Assembly: GCF_900168195.1 (NCBI RefSeq)
Contig: NZ_FUYX01000019.1
Span: 21,360 to 85,359, forward strand
Source: Allobosea thiooxidans
Lineage (GTDB): Bacteria; Pseudomonadota; Alphaproteobacteria; Rhizobiales; Beijerinckiaceae
Length of the DNA: 64,000 nt
Direction of reading: 5' to 3'
Made by a program: the position numbers and the translations under genes. Numbering within the stretch: position 1 is the first letter of the stretch; each line of letters starts with the position of its first letter. Under the pieces are notes generated by a model. The model did no database searches and was not told where the DNA came from. It saw only the letters and a list, made by a program, of their open reading frames with translations. Shown here one piece after another: positions 9,051 through 16,929 of the stretch.

Positions 9051-9296
9051 TCAGCCTTGCCCGGCCCTGCGATCCGGCTGATCGGACCGGGATGAGGCGG
9101 CCTGCCCGCCCGGGGCCTCGCCTCGTTCGGCCGGCCGATCGGCCAGATCGCCGTCCTCCTCGTCGAGCAGGACGCGCTGCGCCGCGCCGTCGAGGTCGTC
9201 ATACTGGCCGTTGCGGAGCGACCAGAGGAAGGCGAACAGCGCCATCCCGCCCAGCAGCAGCGCGAGCGGAACGAGGAAGACGAGGCTGCTGCTCAC
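9051..9296 (-). CDS. ccoS: cbb3 oxidase maturation protein CcoS/FixS
   Basis: Small 81-aa protein read from a GTG at 9296 that overlaps the ccoI stop (GTGA, 4 nt). It has one N-terminal TM (LVFLVPLALLLGGMALFAFL) followed by the CcoS signature LRNGQYDDLDGAAQRVLLDE, then a polar tail. CcoS is required for cofactor insertion into cbb3 oxidase. It is last in the cluster; the tail beyond about residue 50 is longer than in many CcoS proteins. Confidence 0.9.
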   Translation of the reverse strand: MSSSLVFLVPLALLLGGMALFAFLWSLRNGQYDDLDGAAQRVLLDEEDGDLADRPAERGEAPGGQAASSRSDQPDRRAGQG

Positions 9297-11560
9297 TTCC
9301 CCGACCCCGGCATCGCCACGAGGCCCGGCTCCGGCGCGGCGGCCGGAGTCGGACGGACGGAGGCAGGCCCCACCTGCAGGCGCAGCGCGTTCAACACCAC
9401 GATGAGGGAAGACAGCGACATCGCCAGCGCCGCGATCAGGGGCGTGACATAGCCGGCGATGGCGATCGGCAGGGCGATGGCATTGTAGGCGATCGCCAGG
9501 GCGAAGTTCTGCCGCACCAGCCGGGCGGCGGCGCGCGAGACGGCGAGCGCCATCGGAACCGCATCGAGCCCGTCGCGCAGGAAGACGAAGTCGGCCGCGT
9601 TGCGGCCGATGTCGGCGGCCGAAGCGGGCGCCATCGAGACATGGGCGGCGGCGAGCGCGGGCACGTCGTTGAGCCCGTCCCCGATCATCAGCACCTTGCG
9701 GCCCTGCGCCGCCATGCCGGCGAGCCTTTCGACCTTCTGCGCCGGCAGCAGGCCCGCCGCAACCGTCCCGATGGCCAGCCGGTCGGCCATGGTGCCGACC
9801 GCCGCCGGCGTGTCGCCGGACAACAGCGCGATCTCCAGCCCGGCGCCGCGCAAAGCATCGATGGCGGCCCGCGCCTGCGGGCGCAGCGTCTCCTCGAAGG
9901 CAAAGCGGGCAAGCAATGCGCCATCGCAGCCAAGGACCGTGCCCGTCAGTTTTTCGCCAAGCGGCTCCGTGCCGCCCTCCAGCGCCCATTCGGCCCGGCC
10001 GAGGCGGTAGCGCCTGCCGTCGAGCACCGCCTCGACGCCGAGCCCCGGGTGTTCCCTCACCTCGGACAGGGCCAACGCGCCGGCGGGCGCCGCCGCGGCA
10101 ATGGCGCGCGAGAGCGGATGACTGGACCGGCGGGCGATCTCGGCGGCGATCGACAAGGCGCCGGGGTCGATCGTCGCACCGTCGCGCAGGCGCGGCCGGC
10201 CGAGCGTCAGCGTGCCGGTCTTGTCGAAGGCGGCCATGTCGACCTCGGCCATGCGCTCGATCGCCGAACCGTCCCGGACCATGACGCCGTTCTCGAACAG
10301 CCGGCGCGCCGCCACCACCTGCACGATCGGCACCGCGAGCCCGAGCGCGCAGGGGCAGGTGATGATCAGGACGGCGATGGCCACGGTGATCGCCTGATGC
10401 CAGCCACCGCCCAGCGCCATCCAGCCGAGGAAGGTGAGGAAGGCCGTGGCATGGACGACCGGCGAATAGAGCGCCGCCGCCCGGTCCGCGATGCGCCGAT
10501 AGCGGGCGCGCCCGCCTTCGGCCGCCTCCATCAGCCGGATCATCTCGGCAAGGAAGGAGGCCTCGGCCCGCGCGGAAGCCTCGACGACGAGAGGACCGCT
10601 GAGATTGAGCGTTCCGGCCTGCACCGCAGCACCGGCCGCGACGGGGCGCGGCAGGCTTTCGCCGGTGACGATGGCGCAATCGAGCTCCGAGACCCCGTCC
10701 GCGACCACGCCGTCGACGGGGATGCGGTCGCCGGCGGCGAGGGCAAGGCGCATGCCCGGCTCGATCTCGGCGACCGGCAGATAGTGGCGACTGCCGTCTG
10801 CCTGCAGGATCATGGCGCCTCGCGGAGCAAGGCGCATCAGGCCGCGCACGGCGGCCCACGCCTTCTCACGCATCAGATGGTCGAGCGTGCGCCCGATCAG
10901 CAGGAAGAAGATCAGCGAGGTGGCGGCGTCGAAATAGGCATGCGGGCCGTCATGGATGGTGTCGTAGAGGCTCAGGCCGAAGGCGAGGCAGATGCCGATC
11001 GAGATCGGCACGTCCATGTTGGTGCGGCCATGACGCAGAACCGACCAGGCGGAATCAAAGAAGACCCGGCCGGAATAGAGAAGGCAGGGCAGCGCGAGGG
11101 CGGCGGAGATCCAGTGGAAGGCGCTGCGCGTCTCGGCCTCGGCCCCCGACCAGACCGAAACCGAGAGCAGCATGATGTTCATCGCGCAGAAGCCGGCGAC
11201 CGCGAGCGACCGCACCAGTCGCGCGAGCTCCGGATCGGCCCGGTCCGCCTCGCTCTCGAAGAGATGGCCGGGATAGCCGAGCGCGGCCAGCGCAGCCAGC
11301 AGATCGGGCGCCTCCTGCCCGCGCCATTTCACCGCGACACGCCGGGTCGACAGGTTGACGCGGGCGTGCTCGACGCCGCCGACGCGCATCAGCCCGTTCT
11401 CGACGGCGCGGATGCAGGCGGCGCAGTGAACGCTCGGCACAGCGAGATCGGACTGGCGCAGGCCATCGCCGAGGTCGCGGCTGGCAAGCTTGATCTCCTG
11501 CCGCACCGCCGTGCCGTCGAACGCCTCGTAAGGGTCGAGCGGCGGCGCGCAGCAGGTCAT
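9293..11560 (-). CDS. ccoI: P1B-type copper ATPase CcoI/FixI
   Basis: 755-aa copper-exporting P-type ATPase that supplies Cu for cbb3 oxidase assembly. In order: HMA domain with HCAAC (C46, C49), eight-TM core, TGES actuator motif, the CPC membrane metal site (LIITCPCALGLAVP), phosphorylation motif DKTGTLTLG, HP motif (SSHPLSRAI) and hinge GDGLNDVPALAAAH. An extra N-terminal MTCC may also bind Cu. Its start overlaps the DUF2189 gene stop by 4 nt and its stop overlaps ccoS by 4 nt, so all three are translationally coupled. Confidence 0.96.
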   Translation of the reverse strand: MTCCAPPLDPYEAFDGTAVRQEIKLASRDLGDGLRQSDLAVPSVHCAACIRAVENGLMRVGGVEHARVNLSTRRVAVKWRGQEAPDLLAALAALGYPGHLFESEADRADPELARLVRSLAVAGFCAMNIMLLSVSVWSGAEAETRSAFHWISAALALPCLLYSGRVFFDSAWSVLRHGRTNMDVPISIGICLAFGLSLYDTIHDGPHAYFDAATSLIFFLLIGRTLDHLMREKAWAAVRGLMRLAPRGAMILQADGSRHYLPVAEIEPGMRLALAAGDRIPVDGVVADGVSELDCAIVTGESLPRPVAAGAAVQAGTLNLSGPLVVEASARAEASFLAEMIRLMEAAEGGRARYRRIADRAAALYSPVVHATAFLTFLGWMALGGGWHQAITVAIAVLIITCPCALGLAVPIVQVVAARRLFENGVMVRDGSAIERMAEVDMAAFDKTGTLTLGRPRLRDGATIDPGALSIAAEIARRSSHPLSRAIAAAAPAGALALSEVREHPGLGVEAVLDGRRYRLGRAEWALEGGTEPLGEKLTGTVLGCDGALLARFAFEETLRPQARAAIDALRGAGLEIALLSGDTPAAVGTMADRLAIGTVAAGLLPAQKVERLAGMAAQGRKVLMIGDGLNDVPALAAAHVSMAPASAADIGRNAADFVFLRDGLDAVPMALAVSRAAARLVRQNFALAIAYNAIALPIAIAGYVTPLIAALAMSLSSLIVVLNALRLQVGPASVRPTPAAAPEPGLVAMPGSGK

Positions 11561-12342
11561 TTGATCGCCCTGTAGCTATGCCAGGTGGCATGGCCGAGCA
11601 GCGGGAAGATGACGATCAGGCCGAGCAGCCCCGTCGCCACGCTGAGCAGGAAGAGGCCGAGCACGATCGCGCCCCAGGCGAGCATCACCGGCAGGTTGTT
11701 CCAGACCAGCGAAATGCTGGTGCCCATGGCCGTGAAGGCATCGACCCGCTCGTCGAGCAGCATCGGGACGGCGAAGGTGCTGATCGCAAAGGAGAAGGCG
11801 GCGAACAGCCCGCCGGCCACCGTTCCGACGAGCAGCATCGCCCAACCTTCCGGTGTCAAGAACAGCATGGCGGCGACGTCGTGGAGGCCCGGGAAGGGGC
11901 GCAGCCCGAAGAACAGCGCGTAGATGATCACGGCCGCCCGCATCCAGACCAGCATCAGCAGGCACAGGATCGCACCGGCATACCAGACCTGGCCGCCCGA
12001 GGCCGCCCTGACGAAGATCATGCGCGTGAGGCTGACCGGCTGGCCGGCCTCGATATCGCGGCTCTTCTGGTAGAGCCCGATCGCCAGCACCGGCCCGACG
12101 ACCATGAAGCCGGCCAGCGCCGGGAACAGGATGTAGTCGAGCTCGAAGCGGAACAGCCCCCAGACGATGCCGAGGGAAACGAGGAAGACCGCCAACCCAT
12201 AGAGCAGGCTCGGGCCGGGACTGTGACAGAGATCGCGCCAGCCTGCGTCGAGCCAGGACAGGGCCGCCCCGGCCGGCAGGTTGCGGCGACGCTGCTCCGC
12301 GAGAGGCAGAGGCCTGTCCTGGCGGTTCTCGATCGTGCCCAT
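11557..12342 (-). CDS. DUF2189 integral membrane protein
   Basis: 261-aa polytopic membrane protein (about six TMs) matching the DUF2189 family by its N-terminal ALSWLDAGWRDLCHSPGPSL segment, the GPVLAIGLYQKSRDIEAGQ loop and the C-terminal FPLLGHATWHSYRAI. A GGAGG-type ribosome site lies just before the ATG. Function is unknown. It sits between a 68-aa protein and ccoI in a tightly packed operon, the place where ccoG/ccoH usually occur in rhizobial fixNOQP-GHIS clusters. A role in oxidase assembly is inference from position only. Confidence 0.85.
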   Translation of the reverse strand: MGTIENRQDRPLPLAEQRRRNLPAGAALSWLDAGWRDLCHSPGPSLLYGLAVFLVSLGIVWGLFRFELDYILFPALAGFMVVGPVLAIGLYQKSRDIEAGQPVSLTRMIFVRAASGGQVWYAGAILCLLMLVWMRAAVIIYALFFGLRPFPGLHDVAAMLFLTPEGWAMLLVGTVAGGLFAAFSFAISTFAVPMLLDERVDAFTAMGTSISLVWNNLPVMLAWGAIVLGLFLLSVATGLLGLIVIFPLLGHATWHSYRAIK

Positions 12343-12354
12343 GAGTTCCTCCCC

Positions 12355-12561
12355 TCAGCAGGCCGGACGCGCGGCGCGGAACCCGCCGCTCTCGCCCGCC
12401 GCCTTCGCATGCGGCACGCAGTCCGGCTGCGAGTCGACGGCAACATAGACCAGATGCGCGTTGGCCAGGAGCAGCAGCGCCGCCAGGGCAGCAGCCAGCA
12501 GGAGCCAGAAGGCTCGCCGCCCGCCGCGCCGCGGTGCCTCGCCGCCAGCCCGCACGCTCAT
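12355..12561 (-). CDS. Small membrane-anchored protein of the cbb3 cluster (unknown)
   Basis: 68 aa, not assigned to a family. It has a basic N-terminus, one TM (FWLLLAAALAALLLLANAH, about 18-36) and a short exported tail with two cysteines (QPDCVPHAKA and the terminal ARPAC). The ATG overlaps the ccoP stop (ATGA), so it is coupled to oxidase translation. The paired Cys and His could bind copper or haem, but that is speculation. Size, coupling and codon use support a real gene. Confidence 0.75.
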   Translation of the reverse strand: MSVRAGGEAPRRGGRRAFWLLLAAALAALLLLANAHLVYVAVDSQPDCVPHAKAAGESGGFRAARPAC

Positions 12562-13436
12562 TTCGCGCCTCCTGCCAGCGTGCCGACATAGAGCGCGAGC
12601 AGCTTGATGTCGGTCGGCGACAGCCGCCCTTCCCAGCTCGGCATGTGGCCCTGCCGGCCGTTCTGGACGCTGTTGAAGACCGACTGCTCATCGCCGCCAT
12701 AGATCCAGTGGGCGTCGGTCAGGTCCGGGGCGCCGAGATCCTGCTGCCCCTTGCCGTCTTCGCCATGACAGGCGACGCAGTTCGCCGCGAAGACCTCCTT
12801 GCCGGCGGCGAGACGCGCCTGTCCGGCCTCGGTCAGCTTCTGCCCCGAGAGCGAGCGGACATAGGCGACCACGGCGAGCACCTGCTCGCGCTGCAGCACG
12901 CCATCGCGTCCGAAACCCATCATCTGCGAGGTCCGGGTGTCCTTGGCCGTGCCGTTGATGCCGGCGCGGATCGTCTCGGCGATCGCTTCGGGCGAACCGC
13001 CCCAGAGCCAGGAGCCCGCGGCGAGGTTGGGGAAGCCCGGGCCGCCCTTGCCTTCCGTGCCGTGGCAGACCGCGCAATTATCGGTGAAGAGCGTGCGGCC
13101 GGTGTCGCGGACATGGCGCATCAGGGCGGGATCCGCCGCGATATCGGCGAAGGACGCATCGGCGACGCGCGCCGTCCAGGCGGCGCGCTCAGCCGCGGCA
13201 TCGCGGACCTGCTGGGCCACGACCTCGCGCTGGTCGATGCCGAGGAGCCCCTTGGTATAGGTCCAGCCGAGCGGCCAGGCTGGCATCAGCAACCAGTAGA
13301 TCACCGCGAACAAGGTCGTCGTGGCGAGAAAGAACAGGACGACCCGCGGAATCGGCGTATCGAGTTCCTCGATGCCGTTCCACTCGTGACCGGTCGTCAT
13401 CCGCCCCGTGACGGGATCGCGCGTCGCATCTGCCAT
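12558..13436 (-). CDS. ccoP: cbb3 oxidase dihaem cytochrome c subunit CcoP/FixP
   Basis: 292 aa. N-terminal MTTGHEWNGIEELDTPIPRW-like signature of CcoP (here ending PRVVLFF), one TM (about 31-50), then two cytochrome c domains with CAVCH (121-125) and CVACH (220-224). It takes electrons from a soluble or membrane c-type cytochrome and passes them to CcoO. Its start is 3 nt from the ccoQ stop, and it overlaps the following 68-aa gene by 4 nt. Confidence 0.97.
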   Translation of the reverse strand: MADATRDPVTGRMTTGHEWNGIEELDTPIPRVVLFFLATTTLFAVIYWLLMPAWPLGWTYTKGLLGIDQREVVAQQVRDAAAERAAWTARVADASFADIAADPALMRHVRDTGRTLFTDNCAVCHGTEGKGGPGFPNLAAGSWLWGGSPEAIAETIRAGINGTAKDTRTSQMMGFGRDGVLQREQVLAVVAYVRSLSGQKLTEAGQARLAAGKEVFAANCVACHGEDGKGQQDLGAPDLTDAHWIYGGDEQSVFNSVQNGRQGHMPSWEGRLSPTDIKLLALYVGTLAGGAK

Positions 13437-13439
13437 CGC

Positions 13440-13610
13440 TCAGTCCCCCGGCCTGTCGTCCTTGTCGAGAATACTCTTCTTGGCACGATCGAAGCGCGCC
13501 CGGTTCGAAGGCCACAGCGCATAGATCAGCACGCCGATGGCGAGGGCGATCAGATAGAACAGCCCCCAGCTTTTCGCGAAACCGACCAGCGAGTGGTAAT
13601 CGAACTCCAT
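13440..13610 (-). CDS. ccoQ: cbb3 oxidase subunit CcoQ/FixQ
   Basis: 56-aa protein starting MEFDYHSLVGFAKSWGLFYL, with a single TM and a basic tail (WPSNRARFDRAKKSI) typical of CcoQ. It lies in the canonical place between ccoO (4-nt gap) and ccoP (3-nt gap). CcoQ stabilises the CcoNO-CcoP complex. Confidence 0.93.
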   Translation of the reverse strand: MEFDYHSLVGFAKSWGLFYLIALAIGVLIYALWPSNRARFDRAKKSILDKDDRPGD

Positions 13611-13614
13611 CGTC

Positions 13615-14358
13615 TTACTTCCCAGCCGCCGCGGACTGGCTGTGCGCGGCGTCGGTCAGGCGGCCCAGAACCTGGAGATAGGCGACCACCGCGTCCATCT
13701 CGGTCAGGCGGCCGGGTTCGCCGTCGAAAGCGCGGACATTCGTCGCCTCGCCATAGCGTTCGCTGACGCCGCCGGCATAGGGACCATCGGGGCTCGCCTG
13801 GCCGAAGGCGTCGGCGGTCGCATTGGCGATCATCGCATCCGTGTAGGGCACGCCGACCTTGCGCTGCGCGGCGAGATGCAGGCCGAGATCGTCGACCTTC
13901 AGTTCGTTGCGCATCAGCCAGCCATATTTCGGCATCACCGATTGCGGCACGACGTCGCGCGGGTTGATCAGATGCGCGACATGCCAGGCGTCGGAATACT
14001 TGCCGCCGAGGCGGGCGATGTCCGGCCCGGTACGCTTGGAGCCCCAGAGCATCGGATGATCGTATTTCGACTCGACCGCGAGCGAGTACGGCCCGTAGCG
14101 CTCGACCTCGTCGCGCAGCGTGCGGATCATCTGGCTGTGGCAGGCGTAGCAGCCCTCGCGGATGTAGATGTTGCGCCCCGCCAGCTCGAGCGGCGTGTAG
14201 ACGCGCATGTCCGGCGCCTTCTCGACCGTCTCGTTGATGGTGAAGAGCGGCGCGATCTCGACGAAGCCGCCGATCGCCGAGACGCCGATGATGGCGAGCA
14301 CGAAGCCGATGGCGCTGCGCTCGAGCCTGCGATGGAAGAATTCGCGCATCGGGCTCAC
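13615..14358 (-). CDS. ccoO: cbb3 oxidase monohaem cytochrome c subunit CcoO/FixO
   Basis: 247 aa, one N-terminal TM (about 16-36) and a single haem c site CYACH (70-74) in the CcoO context EGCYACHSQMIRTLRDE. Family segments GPDIARLGGKYSDAWH and the axial Met region (QSVMPKYGWL) are present. The ATG overlaps the ccoN stop by 4 nt. It transfers electrons from CcoP to the catalytic subunit. Confidence 0.97.
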   Translation of the reverse strand: MSPMREFFHRRLERSAIGFVLAIIGVSAIGGFVEIAPLFTINETVEKAPDMRVYTPLELAGRNIYIREGCYACHSQMIRTLRDEVERYGPYSLAVESKYDHPMLWGSKRTGPDIARLGGKYSDAWHVAHLINPRDVVPQSVMPKYGWLMRNELKVDDLGLHLAAQRKVGVPYTDAMIANATADAFGQASPDGPYAGGVSERYGEATNVRAFDGEPGRLTEMDAVVAYLQVLGRLTDAAHSQSAAAGK

Positions 14359-16013
14359 TCCCCCGGCTGCAGCGCCGCGCCGGCGCCGTGAAGAACGGGA
14401 CGATCGGCTTCGGCGGTTCCCGCGGCCTGCGAGCGCGCCATCCGGATCGTCATCCAGACATTGTAGGCGGCGACGATCGCGCCGATCAGGAACAGCAGCC
14501 CGCCGATGGTGCGCGAGATATAGTAGGGGTGCATCGCGACCAAGCTGTCGATGAAGGAATAGGCCAGCGTGCCGCTGTCGTTATAGGTGCGCCACATCAG
14601 GCCCTGGATGATGCCCGAGTTCCACATCGCGAAGACGTAGATGATGGTCCCGGCGAGAGCGAGCCAGAAATGGACCTCGATCAGCTTGGGCGAATACATC
14701 CGCTCGACCTTCCACATCCACGGCACCAGCGCGTAGAGCGAGCCGAAGGTGATCATCGCCACCCAGCCCAGTGCGCCGGCATGGACGTGGCCGACCGTCC
14801 AGTCGGTGTAGTGCGAGAGCGAGTTGACGGCCCGGATCGCCATGAACGAGCCCTCGAAGGTCGAGAGGCCGTAAAAGACAGCGGCAACCATCATGAAGCG
14901 CAGCGTGGCGTCGTCGCGCACCTTGTCCCAGGCGCCGTTGAGGGTCGCCAGGGCGTTGCCGGCCGAGGCCCAGGACGGCACCAGCAGCACGACCGAGAAG
15001 GTCATGCCCAGCGTCTGCACCCATTGCGGCAGGGCGGTGTAATGCAGGTGGTGCGAGCCCGCCCACATATACATGAAGGTGATGCCCCAGAAGCTGATGA
15101 TCGACAGCCTGTAGGAGAAGATCGGGCGGCCCGCCCGCTTGGGCAGGTAGTAGTAGAGCATGCCGAGGAAGCCGGCTGTCAGGAAGAAGGCGACGGCGTT
15201 GTGGCCGTACCACCATTGCGTCATCGCATCCTGCACGCCCGAGAACAGCGAATAGCTCTTCGCATGGCCGAAGGAGACCGGCACGGCCAGGTTGTTGACG
15301 ATGTGCAGCACCGCCACGACCAGGATGAAGGCCATGTAGTACCAGTTGGCGACGTAGATATGGGGTTCCTTCCGCCGCTGCAGCGTGCGGATATAGATCA
15401 GGAAATAGACCACCCAGACCACGACCAGCCAGATATCGGCGTACCATTCCGGCTCGGCATATTCCTTCGACTGCGTCAGGCCCATCAGGTAGCCGCTGGC
15501 GGCGAGCACGCAGAACAGGTTGTAGCCGAGAAGCACGAACCAGGGGCTGAACTGGTCGGGCAGACGCGCCCGCGAGGTCCGCTGCAGCACATGGAAGGAG
15601 GTCGCGATCAGGGCGTTGCCGCCGAAGCCGAAGATCACGCCCGAGGTGTGGACCGGGCGCAGGCGCCCGAAGCTCGCCCAGGCGGCGTCGAAGGTCAGGT
15701 CCGGCCAGGCCAGCAGCGCCGCCACCCAGACGCCGAAGAACATGCCGACCACGGCCCAGCCGAGGGAGAGTACGATGCCGACCTTGGTCGGATCGTCGTA
15801 GTAATGCGACAGCCGCTCCTGCGGCGGTTCCGGCTCGAAATACTTCGACAGCACCAGCCCGATGCCGCCGAGGCCGAACAGCAGGACGATCACGCCATGG
15901 GTGCCGAGCAGATCGTCGCGCCCCGCGATCGCCATGATCACGCCGCACAGTGCCAGGAAGGCCGAGACGGCGATGGCGCGCTGCCGTTCTTCGACGGTAA
16001 GTGTCGCAATCAT
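14355..16013 (-). CDS. ccoN: cbb3 oxidase catalytic subunit I CcoN/FixN
   Basis: High-affinity terminal oxidase subunit, 552 aa from the ATG at 16013, which has a strong GGAGGGGG ribosome site; longer in-frame readings (to 16187) lack one. Twelve or more TMs. Haem/CuB ligand regions are visible: HTSGVIFGFGGNALIATSFH, YGHNAVAFFLTAGFLG, AGSHHLHYTALP and WTVGHVHAGALGW. A 63-residue N-terminal part with two TMs precedes the core, as in rhizobial FixN. It is the first gene of ccoNOQP. I found no TTGAT-N4-ATCAA Anr/FixK box in the 441-bp upstream gap. Confidence 0.97.
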   Translation of the reverse strand: MIATLTVEERQRAIAVSAFLALCGVIMAIAGRDDLLGTHGVIVLLFGLGGIGLVLSKYFEPEPPQERLSHYYDDPTKVGIVLSLGWAVVGMFFGVWVAALLAWPDLTFDAAWASFGRLRPVHTSGVIFGFGGNALIATSFHVLQRTSRARLPDQFSPWFVLLGYNLFCVLAASGYLMGLTQSKEYAEPEWYADIWLVVVWVVYFLIYIRTLQRRKEPHIYVANWYYMAFILVVAVLHIVNNLAVPVSFGHAKSYSLFSGVQDAMTQWWYGHNAVAFFLTAGFLGMLYYYLPKRAGRPIFSYRLSIISFWGITFMYMWAGSHHLHYTALPQWVQTLGMTFSVVLLVPSWASAGNALATLNGAWDKVRDDATLRFMMVAAVFYGLSTFEGSFMAIRAVNSLSHYTDWTVGHVHAGALGWVAMITFGSLYALVPWMWKVERMYSPKLIEVHFWLALAGTIIYVFAMWNSGIIQGLMWRTYNDSGTLAYSFIDSLVAMHPYYISRTIGGLLFLIGAIVAAYNVWMTIRMARSQAAGTAEADRPVLHGAGAALQPGE

Positions 16014-16214
16014 CGCCTGCCCCCTCCGCAGTTGATCCACGTCGCGCATCGGCAGGGACGAACCCTCCCGCCCAGCGACGCATAGGCTAGCAAGCCGGCC
16101 CGGATCCGCAAGCGGCAGGCCAGCGAATCCGACATATCCGGCGCCATCACCAAACCCATGTTTCGGGTACGATATCGCACAAAACAATCATCTCAGATAC
16201 CTATTAAAGCTGCG

Positions 16215-16235
16215 TGTCCGGCGGACAAAATGTCC
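16215..16235. promoter_or_regulatory. Three alternating half-sites TGTCC-GGC-GGACA-AAA-TGTCC
   Basis: Two overlapping perfect palindromes share the central GGACA: TGTCC..GGACA (3-nt spacer, extended to TGTCCG-G-CGGACA) and GGACA..TGTCC (3-nt spacer). They lie 202 nt upstream of ccoN and 220 nt upstream of norC. They look like a protein-binding site for an unidentified regulator. Confidence 0.45.
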
Positions 16236-16322
16236 TACCCACGTGCCGGACCTCCGATCGGGCGACGCTGCCCCATCCGGTCGGCCCGCCCGCGGATGCC
16301 GGCGGAGCCAAGTTCGCACTGT

Positions 16323-16336
16323 TTGCCCAAACGCAA
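16323..16336 (+). promoter_or_regulatory. NnrR/DNR-type box of norC
   Basis: TTGCCCAAACGCAA has the TTG-N8-CAA form with a perfect CGCAA right half. A TACTAC hexamer at 16359-16364 lies 22 nt downstream, which suits a class II promoter with a start near 16371. The box is 118 nt before the norC ATG. Confidence 0.75.
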
Positions 16337-16454
16337 AGAAGGGACTCGGCCGGCTCGCTACTACCGGCATGCCCCCCTGCCGCACGCATGCGGGGTTTCA
16401 TGAGCCGGCTTCGCCGGTGCCACCCGCAAATGCTTGCTACGGAAGGGTGAACGC

Positions 16455-16907
16455 ATGGCCGAACGTCTGACAAAGGCGGGAGCCCGGAATGTCTTCTACG
16501 GCGGATCGATCTTCTTCTTCGCCATCTTCGTCGGGCTCACCGCCCATAGCCACTGGTACATGCGCACGAAATCCACCGACGAGAGCACGCTCACGCCGGC
16601 GGTTGCACGCGGCAAGCATGTCTGGGAGCGCAATTCCTGCATCAACTGCCACACGCTGCTCGGCGAAGGCGCCTATTTCGCGCCGGAGCTCGGCAATGTC
16701 TGGAAGCGCTACGGGGGCGACAAGGACCCGGCCGGCGCGCGCGAGAGCCTGAAGGCTTGGATGGCGGCGCAGCCAACCGGCATCGAGGGCCGGCGCCAGA
16801 TGCCGCAGTTCAACCTGACAGAGCAGGAACTCAACGATCTCGCCGATTTCCTCGAATGGTCGAGCCGGATCAAGACCCAGAACTGGCCGCCCAACGATGC
16901 CGGCTGA
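16455..16907 (+). CDS. norC: Nitric oxide reductase cytochrome c subunit NorC
   Basis: 150 aa, membrane-anchored monohaem cytochrome c of cNOR, which passes electrons to NorB for 2 NO to N2O. One N-terminal TM (about 14-30) and haem site CINCH (62-66), followed by the NorC segment TLLGEGAYFAPELGNVW. The ATG at 16455 has a GGAAGGGTG ribosome site; a start 21 nt upstream is less likely. norB follows after 22 nt. Confidence 0.97.
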   Translation: MAERLTKAGARNVFYGGSIFFFAIFVGLTAHSHWYMRTKSTDESTLTPAVARGKHVWERNSCINCHTLLGEGAYFAPELGNVWKRYGGDKDPAGARESLKAWMAAQPTGIEGRRQMPQFNLTEQELNDLADFLEWSSRIKTQNWPPNDAG

Positions 16908-16929
16908 GACGTCGCGACAGGAGAGAGCC

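Larger units (their letters stand above)
16014..16454. other. Divergent ccoN/norC intergenic region (441 bp)
   Basis: No gene is supported here; short frames are not conserved in composition. It holds an NnrR-type box with a -10 for norC (16323-16364) and a cluster of alternating TGTCC/GGACA half-sites (16215-16235). An AT-richer stretch (about 16170-16210) may hold the ccoN promoter. Confidence 0.7.

Noticed and set aside
16014..16187. In-frame upstream extension of ccoN
   Set aside because: The ATG at 16013 has a strong ribosome site and begins the CcoN homology; the extension has neither.
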